A stretch of 64,000 nt of DNA from Candolleomyces eurysporus (lineage: Eukaryota > Basidiomycota > Agaricomycetes > Agaricales > Psathyrellaceae): NCBI GenBank assembly GCA_027579435.1, contig JANBPK010001487.1, positions 16,211 through 80,210 of the forward strand, given 5' to 3'. The notes beneath the pieces are model-generated. The model did no database searches. It worked only from the letters and a program-made list of their open reading frames with translations, and was not told where the DNA came from. Shown one piece after another: positions 1 through 11,271 of this stretch (its first letter is position 1; each line of letters begins with the position of its first letter). A program made the translations under genes and the position numbers.

Positions 1-2231
1 GCCCGAGCCGGACCAGTCTCTCTTGCCATTCTCATACTGCAATTGCGTTGACCACTGGGTTCAGATAACACCTACTCAATCAGACTCAAGCTCCCGTGAT
101 TCAACAAAAAGACTCACTCGTGTTCTCAATGCCTGGCAGCTCCCATGCACTCTCGACGTTCATCACGTCCACGGCCCCTACCACAGCCCCCACCACAGCC
201 TGGGCTACCTAGAACAAGCATCGAGAGAGACTCAAAACTCGCCCAGCCTCAATGCACATCCAAGTGTACACTGTAGTTCTGGGGGCCAACCGGATATTGG
301 ATGACCTCAGTGTCTGTCCTTCGTCCGTGTCCGGCGTCCGCCGAGAGAGCTAGGAGCATGGAGTCGCGTAACCCGGAATCTAGTGTCGCCCCTGATAGCC
401 AGGTTAAATGTAATTGCCTGGTCAAAATATCAGGAGCACAGCGGCTCCGCTCAGACATCGACTGTGGAAAGAATTGGAAGCAGTCTTTCAGCTTTCGCAG
501 CTGAAGGGCTCCCTGGCGTGTCCGCCTCGGTCATTCTCGCCCCTTCAAATTGCGCTCTACTCGGAGAGAATGAAGAATCATTTGGCTTGACATCGGATGT
601 GAAAATGCCAGAACAGCTTCCTATGACCCTAGCTTGCTCTCGTCTATTGGAAGTCTTCCAGTCTGCGAGAATCTGCCGATGACAGAGCACGAATATCAAC
701 CCTGTCGTGTCGAAGGATTTTACAGGTGTTCTTCTTTTGGTCGAAGGTTGACAGTCGACTGCAGGGCTGCTTCCTGAGCGATATAATTGCCGGATAGCCA
801 CCAGTCACAGAATGGCCGACGTTGCCAGACTTCCAGGGAAGCACAACACTCGGTAAACCAAGGAGCTTTCATATGCCTTGCTCGAGTGACTGAACATCCC
901 CAGGTTTTGCGGGCAAAGGCGAGCTACGAGGGTGTCCTTCTGCTTCATGCTTTCCCCGGGTTTGGGAGGACAAGGTGTTTGATTCCTCAGTGCCCCGTAA
1001 ATGTCGTTGCCTTGCGACGGGGGGACGACGAACAGTTGTACACTATTTCCCTCAGTCCTCTCGTTCCTGCTTGTATGCTCCGAGCGCATCTCCACTACCA
1101 AAGACCTGTGGTAAATACGGTCGATATAGATCTTGTTTCAAGCTTGAACGAGGTTGAGGCCGAAAGTAGCTTGAAGATACGCACAGAGCCAACACAGGGG
1201 CCATGACCAGCAACTGCCAACAAATTCCTCTCATCCCTCAATTCCCTTCTCACCACCCGCTAAAAGCCCAGCCGTCTTCAGGCTTGTAACAAGTCTTCCT
1301 TTACGTCTACGGTATATTTACGAGGCCAACAAGGTGAGGATGTCCGGTTTCTGGTCTTGTTCATCGATCGAGAGGCCAGGTATGTGACTTCATATTTCTG
1401 GTCAACGTTGAATATCTTGTTAATTGGTGTCTTTGACAGCCCAAACATCTCCAAGAAATTGCTTCATCTTGAGAAGGGAGATGCCTGGCTGTTTCATGGT
1501 TGTCGTGGGCGACAGCGGTAGGTACAGTGAACTTATGTTATTTACTATTTCATCATTTTTCAGTCATCCGGGGTTTGCCTACCACGGACACGATGCCTCG
1601 TGAACATTCTAATCCACCTCAACCCGCACCACCCAATTTCCCAACGCAAGTCCGTCTGATGACCTATGAAATCGAGAGACGCGTCTGGAATCATTGTTCA
1701 TGATGGATCTCATCCCACTCTCCACGTTAATTCTGCAAACAACTGGCCAGCGCCGAAACGCCTCAGACTCTCGCGAACCAGATTGCGGCCGATTGAAGTC
1801 ACGGTTCACTCTTCAAGCCAGGAACAGCTTCAGGGACGACGTTCTGAAACTCTTCAAGGATGAAAACAATGTACGTAGCCGGCCTGATGTCAATACACAC
1901 AGTTTAGCTCCTACTTAGACTGCTCCTGTGCCCGGGCCACTGAGATTAGCCAAAGTTTTCCCGCCATCCCTGAGATTGGACTAGGCCACACTCCACGCTC
2001 CAGGTACACGGAGAGTTCTGTGGTCTTGTTCAAGTATTTAAACCATGAACCGGCTCTCAGTCTCGAAACACGACCAAAGTATTATGATCTACATTCGTAT
2101 ACACAATGATGTATGGGCGGCATGAGGCGGCGGCAGTGACTCTAACAACAGATAAATAGAGTGCGACTAGTACTGGTAATTGGTGGAATGACAACGAAGG
2201 GCATAAGAGGAATTAACAAAGCTAGCTAGGA
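1..2231. repeat. Diverged segmental repeat, copy A
   Basis: No intact gene is visible. The segment is a diverged relative of 4881-7298. Shared landmarks in the same order include a stretch rich in CACGTCCACGGCCC near 165-180, a region near 640-830 whose minus strand reads VAI-x-L and SFD peptides also present in copy B, and the last 170 bases, which match copy B up to the lipase stop. The segment lies directly downstream of a lipase 3' remnant, as copy B lies downstream of the intact lipase. It is therefore probably a duplicated lipase 3' flank that has since decayed. The left end may be cut by the window edge. No transposase or reverse transcriptase peptide is recognisable. Confidence 0.5.
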
Positions 2232-2365
2232 CTACCGCAGGAGTTCATGCAGGACCTTACCGTATTGATGCGGCATGAGGTCTCGAATGCAAAAGACAAA
2301 TTCATCGGCTGTACACGAGAGCAGTGTCAATGAAAAGACATATCTGTAATGATAATCTGGTGCCC
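2232..2365 (-). pseudogene. Broken 3' end of a class 3 lipase gene
   Basis: Read on the minus strand, the region ends in MPHQYGKVLHELLR and a stop at 2232-2234. The intact lipase at 7299-10012 ends in SHMPHQYDKVLHELL. Just upstream is a weaker match to QIVFAQNMLS, the end of the penultimate exon of the intact gene. Nothing recognisable as lipase lies further upstream, so only the last intron and exon were copied or survive. The histidine in the HMP motif, which I expect to be catalytic, is kept, but without the nucleophile region the piece cannot be a working enzyme. Confidence 0.6.
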
Positions 2366-4880
2366 ATCCCTGTCATTGAGCGCGAAGCAAGTCGCAAAAA
2401 TCATAGGACTTCAAATGTCAGTAATTCAAGAAAGGTCTCCACTTTGCAACGTAGATGGTTGCGAGTGTGACAAGATGAGCGCCGGTGATCGAGGGCGGCC
2501 GCCGGTCCGCGGTGACCAAATAACGCGTCCTTTCTATCGTCGATGGAAAGAAATATATGCTTTTCATTGACTCTCGCCCCTCTTACGCGCTGGGCTCACT
2601 TTGCAAGGCTAGGCCGGCTTGCCTTTCAGGCGCCGGCTGGCTATGATGGCGTTCTGGCCCCGGTAGAGTATAAGAATCATGTCCTACTAGCGATGAGATC
2701 GCCAGCTCGGAAGCTATCTTGTCCAGAACATCGACCCTTGCAATCTTCTATATGCTTAGATAATTAGCTTGAAGTAGTCGACAACGGGGCGAGTCAACTT
2801 CAACGTTTCAACACCTGCGTCTTTTCGATAGAATTTCGGCCCCACTTCTCGATAAATATCCATATATGTTCCTCTCATGATTACCCCTGTCAAGTTCGGA
2901 TCTGTGTTCCCAATACATTTCATATATTTATCAGATCACTCATTCTATTTTGTACGAAGCCGTGAACGAAAGTAGGAAGAAGAGTGGTAGGTAGTACGTC
3001 AGATTTACGTCCAATAACTGGTATGTGCAATTACGAGAGGATGCTAGACATATCCTCATAGACAGCTCGAACGATGTTCCAAGCGATGCGGTGAAGAACT
3101 GTCAGACTTTGAAGGCCTACTATCATCGACCAGAGGTTCGTAAATGATCAGAGGTTCGTAAATGTCACCTGTTAGCCCCCACTTTAGGGGTTAACAGATG
3201 ACATTTACGAGCCTAACAGGTGACATTTACGAACCTCTGATCATTTACGAACCTCTGGTCGATGATAGTACCCCTACAATATACATACATATATTGGTTC
3301 AAGAAATGCCGAATGCATTCACTAGGTCTCTATATCAAGAAAGTGGTATGCCGAGGTGATCTTGGTGCACCTTGACCGGTAAAACTGGTCTAGTAGACGA
3401 TTCTGTAGAATATCAATGTCGTACAAAGCCGAAGCCCACGCAAGAACGCAAGGAACTACAAGATGACGGTGAGATGTACTCAATCAATAACTGTTGGGTA
3501 GGACCTACCATGAAAACCAATCGCCTTAAACGACGTCGGTAGTCACGACGAGCAACGAGATGACGGGGAACTTCAACTTGAGCCTAGTGAATGGTTGTCA
3601 ACAACTCTATTATCACCAAACGGCGCCTTCAGATCTACAAACAAGTTGACTTACTGCATAGCGGACTCGATATGTCAATCGGCCTTGGAAACGCGTGTCG
3701 ACTGTCTGCTAGCACAACCTTCAGCACATTATCGCCTTCTGACCGACGAAAATAGGTACATACCGCTAGAGATCCGTGGCTGTTACTCGGCGGGTGCACG
3801 AGAGCAGGGGGAGTTCCAACCGCTGTGAGGCACGGAAACTGTAGATGTAATTCCACGCTCGTCGCCGAATGATTATAGTCCTCCATCACAAGAGTGCCGC
3901 CATCCGGTGAGGTGAGAGTAAGAGAAAAAGAGCGCGAGGGACGGCGGGGCATTCTAGACGAAAGCCCGTTAAAGGAGAGAACAATGTAGGAAAAGCTTAA
4001 GGGCGGGCCTGAAATAGGATTCTACCTTACTAGTATGTTGGGGGCAGAGTCAGCGGCGGAAGTGGTGGAGAAGATGAGAAGCAAGCAGTGCAAGAGAGGT
4101 ATATATAGCCAGAAAATAGGGGACAGGCCACGACCCTGAGGCCTCAGGATTGGATCTAACTTTGTCTGGAAAGAAGATCCAAGGTCGGATGATCCTTGAG
4201 CGCCAGCCACGGATCCCCGACGTCCTCCGTGAGCTCGCTCGGACAGAATTGGTCAGGAAGCTGCATTTGCGGTCAAATAAGCATTGAAGACCTTTTTTTT
4301 CAGAGTTCGAACCAAAAGCTGTGAAGCGGGGCCAGATCGAGTATGAGTGGGAATCTGCCGGAAGGAGAAACGGACCGTCTTCAACAGGAAAGAAACAGGT
4401 ACAGGGACAGATTCAACATTATTATCCAAATTCCTCTCTACTGGTTAACAAGAATTTATAGGCGCCAGCAAAGAGCTTTGAGAGGGGGTGATAAAAGCGT
4501 AGGTCCAGGTGTTCAGATTTCCACGGTTGAGCGAACTGTTGCTGATTGCTCTTCCAAGAACCGGTCTACTCTCGAAGAAGAATATCAAGACCAGTGGATT
4601 CAAGGGTCAGAAGGCGAATCTCACCTCAACGACATTCTTTGTGGTTAGACACGTATAAAAGACATCCAAGAACACTGGTAGGAGAACAAGGGACCGCTGG
4701 TGTGTGTTCTTTCATTGAGGATGATGTTGCCCTGACATTCAACGCAAGACGTACCATTGTGGTCTTTGTCTCTTCATTCTCGTATCATCTTGGTCCTTCT
4801 TTAACGGACACAGTGACCGACTTTTCTGGCAACACGTCGACTATGGACTCGAGACCATCCGGCTCTGCTTTGCCAACAAC
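2366..4880. other. Intergenic stretch without recognisable gene
   Basis: No reading frame here has splice sites and conservation that I can support. The only clear structure is the inverted repeat at 3118-3270. Short open frames near 3595-3952 and 4343-4908 have no recognisable domain. Confidence 0.5.
3118..3270. repeat. Perfect 58-bp inverted repeat with 37-nt loop
   Basis: Positions 3118-3175 and 3213-3270 are exact reverse complements over 58 bases. The arms carry short internal repeats: TCGTAAATG occurs twice in the left arm and CATTTACGA twice in the right arm. A third, slightly changed unit (CATTTACGAGCC) lies in the loop. The loop also has a CCCC...GGGG mini-hairpin. The outer ends read TACTATCATCGACC and its complement, compatible with a TA-flanked MITE-like element. 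Perfect arms suggest a young insertion or an assembly fold-back. Confidence 0.9.
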
Positions 4881-7298
4881 ATTGACTTGCGGCCACGTCG
4901 GCCCCTGACATCCACTCAATCAGGACCAACCCGCTATGATTCAAAATCGAGACTTACCTGCGTCCCCCTGGTAGCAGCCCATATGCATGTGCCCCTCGAC
5001 GTTGGTCATCCACGGCCCTCACCTCTGCCTAGACCACCCAAGTATTCAGACAGGCACACTCGACCCTTGACGTAGTACCTAGACTCTTGACAGCCCACCT
5101 GGCGACTTCAACAACTACAGCCAGTGTCCGTCAAGAACCCACTGATCTCGAGCGTGATCTACGCCCGTGTGCTGGCGTCTCGGATTGCCGGGCTGAAGAT
5201 AAAACCCTAGACAAGAATATGAAAAAACAAGCACGCTCCGCTTTAGACGACAAAGATAGAAGGACAGCAGCTTTCGAATTTCGGAGGGAGCGTACGATCT
5301 CCCTTAGACCCTCGTTTGAATGCGATTGGGAGGTATTCGACCTGATATCAGGTGCAAATTCCTGGCATCTATGAGTATGAAGGTTATCGCTCCCGCCAAT
5401 TGGGTCGAGGCTTGTAAGGCATCCGACTTGTGAGGCCCAAGCATCTGCCAAGAGTAGACCACGGGTATCAATCTCGCGTCGAAAGATGCTACAGGCGCCC
5501 TTCCTTTGGCTGGAGGGTCAACAACGGATTGCAAGGCCGCATTTAATCGCCAGATAGCCACTGCGAGTGCGGGGTGTTGCCAACGTTCAGGGAAGCGCAA
5601 ACTCGAGAACGTAAGGTGCATTCATATGCCCTGACTCTGAGTGTCCGAGCACACCGAAGGCTGTAGACGAAGGCGCGTCTATAAGCTCCACTGCGCTCAG
5701 GGCACTTGCACATTCACCAGCTATTTCCGCCCTTGTTCTTCTCCTTCTTGTGTGTCGGCACGCTATTCTACTGCTCAAAACCTGTGGTAAAGCCGGTCAA
5801 CATATTGGTTAAACCTTGACAAGGTTGCAGAATACGCACAAAGCTAGCGTGAATAGCGACCGCGGATAATTTCCTTTCGACCCTCTCACCAAGCCTCCGA
5901 ACCCCCATCATCCTTGGGAGCTACCACTCCTGCACACCCGTATGGGTCCGGAGGAATCTTGATTACTGGGGGACTGAGTTACTTTGGTCCTGGTCGGCCG
6001 TCAAGAACGGTATAGTTCAACTTTCTATTTGAATGGGGACGTCTTGTTAACTGGCGTTATTAGGAATCAGCATCCCTCAAAAGGTGGACGAAAGCTGAAA
6101 GTAGCTGGCAAAGGGCCTGGTCGCTTTGCGGGTACTATGCGCTGTAGCGTGATACCTGTGAGCTCGTGGAGCTACACCTTCATAGTTTGTCAACCTACCT
6201 CGACCTGTACCCCAGTCTGACCCATTGTAGCGACCTTTCAATAGGTGGCTACCGTATTTACGAAGTAAACTTCGTATTCAGCGCCACGATTTGGGTGGTA
6301 TGTCACGTCCACGTCCGTCGAGAAAGGTATTGTGACCACTGTTTTTTCAATTCCTGGATGACGGAACGTTTCGTTAACTAGCTTTTCTAGCAGCATATTC
6401 AGGGAACGAGCTGGAAGAAATCGGCGAAAAGTCTGGTAGTTGTGGGGATAGGTAGGTACAGGAAGTTTGGTTTATTCAATTCAATATTTCATAATTTGTC
6501 AGGTCAGCCGGGGTTTGCCAACTTGCATCTAGCTTAACAATTCACCCAATTTCGACCTGTGCCCGCCATGATCTATTTTGACGGCCTGGAAGACAGAAAA
6601 TTGCTTTGTATGGTGCTCCAACACCCCACTCTGCGAACTGATTCTGTGAGCAACTCGTCGTGAGCAACGATCTGGCCCATATTGCAACTTGTGCGATGAC
6701 ATTGCCTGGCTCAGTGTCATCCGTTGCGGGGCCGTGTGAAGAGCCCCGCCAGCTCAGAATCTCACGACAAATTGCCTAGGCTGGCTATATGTACCTGATT
6801 GCTTCCCCTATGACTCTACCAACGACTTGCCAGTATTGAAGCTTTGAAGCACCGACTGACTGGTCGTTGAATACTCAAGCCAGGGCCTCAGCGAGGGCAT
6901 TCTGAAGCCTCGCGTTTAAGCTCAAGCCCTCAAGCTTTGCCTGTTCAAAGCCTACAATCAAGTTCCGACCGCTCCTACAGGCTATGCTCTCGAACACCTG
7001 TCCCTGGATGCAACAACCAGCGCCCAAGCTACATACGGAAACCTTCATGGGAAGGCCGAATCTATCGACCATCCTACGAACGTTTGAACCCCTTCTCTTG
7101 TCCTCGGAGCTCTCGAGCTCAATGGAAACGAAGGGCAGGATATTGCGACGACCAAAATCAAATATGCTACAGATCCGTATATACAATGTGGATGTATGGA
7201 TGGTATGTGGGGTAACTAGAGGACAACAGAATAAATAGAGTGTTACTACCGATTAGTGCGATGACGATGGATGCAGAAAGGTACTAAGAAAGCTAGGA
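4881..7298. repeat. Diverged segmental repeat, copy B
   Basis: This is the counterpart of 1-2231. It ends directly at the stop codon of the intact lipase gene, so it is that gene's 3' flank. Both copies hold many short open frames interrupted by stops and frameshifts in every frame. One minus-strand patch near 5480-5600 reads like eroded coding sequence (WQHPALAVAIWRLNAALQ), with a diverged match at 670-800. I do not recognise the family. No gene is annotated. Confidence 0.5.
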
Positions 7299-10012
7299 TT
7301 ACAGTAGTTCGTGTAGGACCTTGTCGTATTGATGTGGCATATGAGATCTAAAACTCGTTAGCCATCCGCAAAAATCTCTTCGAGAGAAAGGACGTACGAA
7401 AGCATGTTCTGCGCAAAGACAATCTGAGAAAACACCTCTCTAACGTTTAGAACTTCAAAGAGTCTCAGTTTCGCCTTTGCATAGTCTTGATACCGTTGAT
7501 GTGAGGGGTGGAAATCGCGATCCCGCACAGCCCAGAACACCCTTCCTGGTGGGTACATGTCGCAGTTCTGCATGTTCGCTTCTAAAGTCTTCCGTACTGC
7601 GATAAACTGAGTAAGAGCAGAACCCAAATGTCAGCATACGGCGTCCAAATCCCGAGGAACGAACGGTTCGTGCATACCCAATCCATATCATTGGCTGAAC
7701 CTCGACCCGCTTTCCAATTCCTCGCCCGATCTGTGACCGCAGTATAACCTTCCTTCTTATCCTTCCCATCTTGCGCTTCATTAGCATCGCAAAGCCACAT
7801 AGCAGCGTTTCTTATATCCCGAACTGAGCCCAAAGAAAGACGCGAAATCACGTCATTAGAATATACGAAAGAGATAATTAGTTTATCAGCTAGTCGGGAA
7901 AGCGAGGCATCGGTCAAGGCTCTAAGTGAAATGTAAGCCCGACATCTAGCAGAAAAGAAGGGGTGAAACGAACGGAGGTGCAAAGCAATATACTTGAACA
8001 TGACGCCCAACTGGAAGACCGCTTGATGGAACAGTCAAGCACGTTTCTGGATCTGCCCAAATCTACAGAGATATTCAATTTCGGAGCCCAGAAATTATTN
8101 AAAAAAAAGCAAGCAAACTGACCATCCCCAGCAACGCGGCTACACCAGCTCCCAGACTATGTCCACAAAGAACGAGGTCTGAAAAGAAACAGTCAGTCTC
8201 TCGAGAATAAGAAGTACCATAGGACAAGCACTGACCAAAATCTGGATTACAATGCAACGCCTCCATAACGGCCAACTGAACAGGCTTTCCGATGTCTCCC
8301 ATTGCTTTCGCTAGCTTCAACATCCCACCATGGACATGGTATCGAGTCCCAGGTGCCCGTTCTGCAGGTTTCGAGGGGAACCTGAACTGGCCCGGAACTC
8401 GATGATCATCCTCAGTTGGAGCGGGGGTCTTGGCTGGCTCGAACCAGTCGGGTTCGCAGGTAAGATCCGCAGCAATCTCGTTCAGAGACATAGTCCCTCG
8501 GATGACCAAGACCACTTCTTGACGGTGATAGTCTGTTAGCACCCAAAAGCGCGGCATGAGGTGCTGGGTGCCAATGACCGCTCTCGATTTGATGTTCAGT
8601 GCCGTCATTTTTGACTTTTTAGAAGGCTCAGATGGATGTGCGGCCAAGGTATTCTCAAAGATCTCCTGGTCGTGCTTGCCGAGAAGGATATCCCACCAAG
8701 AGTATTGTTGAAATATATCTCCCTCGACCGTGTTCTGAACCGTACTCTCCCCTGCCGCTTCAGCCTCGGATTCGTCAATTGCGGTGGCTAGCTTGGTTTC
8801 TTCAGCTGTCTTTTCATCCTGAGTCGAGGATTCTTGCTGTGACGGATACCGCTGCATTGGCGAAACGCCAAAGAATAGCAGACTAGCCCCGCCGTAGCCA
8901 GCTAACACGAGCTTCGAATAGCGTCGAAGGTTGGCTTTGAGTTCCGGGATAGGGAGAAGATCTTCGACTTCGGAGTCTTCGATAGTTGGAGTAAAACTGC
9001 TCAAACTGAACACAGAGGATCGCATAGATGTTTTTGATCTTGTGCGCCTCAGATAAACTCGCTCGGACTCTGACGTTTCCTCTCCAATGTTGGCGGTGAT
9101 GATCTGAGCGCCGCCTTCTCCAGAGAAAATGACGTCGGAGGTGACCCTAATACGAGACTGTCTGGACAAAGTGTTAGATTCATAGGTTGCAGAACAAAAT
9201 TGAGTCTATACTCACTTGCGCGGCAAACTGGGCTTCGTAGGTTTTGGCATGTCCTTCAAGTCCACCTCCCTCAGATGCCTCAACCACCGCTTCTCCCGCC
9301 ATTCCCGAGTCACTCCCTGCAAAGAGACCCATCCTACGATCGCCCATGCAACCTTCGTGATCCCATAATGTTTCGCTGGCCGCTGAGGATCCTTCTCATG
9401 TTGTGACCATTCCCGCCGCACCAAGTCTATGAAAGACGCCAAGGAAAACGAAGCTTCGCTACTTCCAGGAAATATAACCGAAAGTACGTTTATGGAGCTA
9501 TGGGCCGCAAGCACCGAGGTCGTGGTGATGTACTCTCCCAGGTGAATGGGTGCAAGAGCTACTTGCTCTGCAAAGGTCAAAACCTTCGTTACAGCGCCCT
9601 GCAGGACTGGCCGGGCAACAGCACTCCCTCCGAAGACAGCATGGTCCACCGCAAAGGACGTTACGCTCGCTGCGCTCGTCGCAATGCCCCGAGCAACCGA
9701 AAACTAGAGGATTTCAGTGGTCCGGAAGGCTCATTGGAATACGCAGTAACTCACCCCGAATTTTGTGCCTGACTTCGCAGCATGGAAACCTGCGGAGCTG
9801 ACTGCTAGCGCAATGTCGAGCCCATGTCTACTGTAGCTGTCCCAATATCGAGCCATCCACTTGTTGAAGAGATGGCTGTTGGTCGACGTCGTGTGCCAAT
9901 GCCATGAGCTGTGCTCGTCGTCCTCCCCAGCATCCATGTGATACTGGGCATCATCTAGGGTTAGGTCTTGATGCTTGAACCCTAACCACACCACGCCACA
10001 GGGTCTCGGCAT
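7299..10012 (-). CDS. Lipase class 3 family protein (diacylglycerol-lipase-like)
   Basis: This is a predicted serine lipase acting on di- or triacylglycerols, of roughly 770 residues in about eight exons. A long N-terminal part with hydrophobic segments (FSVARGIATSAAS onward) precedes the catalytic core. The core shows VIRGTMSLNEIAADL, the nucleophile elbow GHSLGAG, a likely catalytic aspartate in SNDVISR, the conserved YPPGRVFWAVRD strand, and a C-terminal HMPHQYD that probably holds the catalytic histidine. The last intron (near 7329-7390) splits MLS from SHMP, and the stop is at 7299-7301. The start is taken at the ATG before PRPCGVVWLGFK; an extra upstream exon cannot be excluded. One N at 8100 lies in an intron. 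The gene is head to head with an M24 pseudogene. The assignment to lipase class 3 is firm, but the substrate is inferred. Confidence 0.85.
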
Positions 10013-10075
10013 TGTTCTTTGGTTCCTCCTCCACCACGACCACACGACCTCTTGCTGTGCTCTCTAAACACATCT

Positions 10076-11271
10076 ATGGCATGGCAGACATACGCCCATA
10101 CGACTTATCAGCCTGGTATTAGCTCAAATCAGTGCAGTGCTGCAATCTCGTCCTCACCTATGACGTGCGCCACTCAGCGGAAGCCGAACAACCTCTGCAG
10201 TGGCCCAGTCGTGGAGAAATAGGATTGGCCAGGTGAATGAATTATATCATATGTGACAGCGAGCTTGCACACGCAGCAGCTGTAGGACATCATGTCAGGA
10301 TGTTGAAACAATTGCCAAGCCGACAACTCCGTCTCGAACACCCCGTTTACCTCAGAGTTCAAGCCTCTCGTGAGTGCACACGCGGACGTCGTCGTAAATA
10401 CCCCAGCGAGCTTCTCGAAGCGAAGCGAAGATTTAGACAGCGTTCTAGCTCCAGTCGCCGAGTCCGGGCACTGAAAAGCAAAGCAGAGTTCGCGCCAGGC
10501 GCTCTCGCTGACAGGCATTCGAACTGGAAGAATACCCGAGTTACCAGCGAGCCTCTGGAGTGCCTCCAGCAAGCGAAGCGCGTGGTCTTTGTGCTTTCCC
10601 ACTGATTGTCGCGGCGCAGTGGGCACTTCTTGCTCTCAGAAGATGACGAAATTGTGCCCATGGCCAATGACGCTGGTTGCGAATATACGTGAGTCTTTCC
10701 CTCCAGTTTCCGTTTCCATCAACCCTCGTGTTTTACAAAAATCTCAGTTCTTGTACCTCAGATTGACTTCAGATACCACTGTATTCTTCGATCCCAGAAC
10801 GAGGGAAGATTTCAGTCAAGAACATCGGACCTTCCCAGCATCTGGCAGTTTCTCTGGTCCCCCAGCGTGATCTCTGCAGTGCTGTGTTCTCCGCACAGCG
10901 GAGTTTATCAGTCTGTCTTTGCACCGAGAAAGAAAGAAAACATCATCACCTTGCACGAGCTACGCCGCTTGTCGATAAACCCTGTGCGGCAGCAGCTCAA
11001 CCAAACCGGACCAAGTCTGGGATTGGAAATGTTCTAGATCAGGTGGTACCCTCACTATCTCAGACATCCATTGGCATTGGCATTGACCTCCACGAGTCGA
11101 CTTATATCAACCGCAGTGCTGTGTATGTATTCTTTTCCTGCTCAAGTCAATTAAGCTCAGGATGATTGACCTATCTTTGACAGACTGAGGGAAGGGAATG
11201 AGATTACTATTGAACCCGGTGTGCGCTTCTCGAGCCTTGAGGCAGACCTTTGGCTCATCATGAGCCGTCAG
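10076..11271 (+). pseudogene. Decayed M24 metallopeptidase (Xaa-Pro aminopeptidase, ICP55/XPNPEP3-like)
   Basis: Fragments of an M24 aminopeptidase appear in the right order but in changing frames. They are WQTYAHTTYQPGISSN (10082 on, like the GQP-T-HPHL...PGELTPGIS start of mature ICP55), PLVSAHADVVVNTPASFS near 10360, a DDEIVPMANDAGCEY metal-site strand near 10640-10677, TSDTT near 10770, PQRDLCSAV near 10860, GIGIDLHES near 11080, and LREGNEITIEPGVRF near 11187-11230. The expected metal-binding histidine before GIGID is absent (SQTS in place of SHP). At least two plausible introns survive, with donors at 10679 and near 11131. Stops and frameshifts separate the blocks, so this is a dead copy. 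The family call rests on motif order and should be tested by translated search. Confidence 0.6.

Noticed and set aside
10174..10626. Minus-strand open frame of 150 codons as an N-terminal lipase exon
   Set aside because: The opposite strand carries M24 aminopeptidase motifs, and no splice path links this frame to the lipase exon starting MPRPCGVVWLGF.
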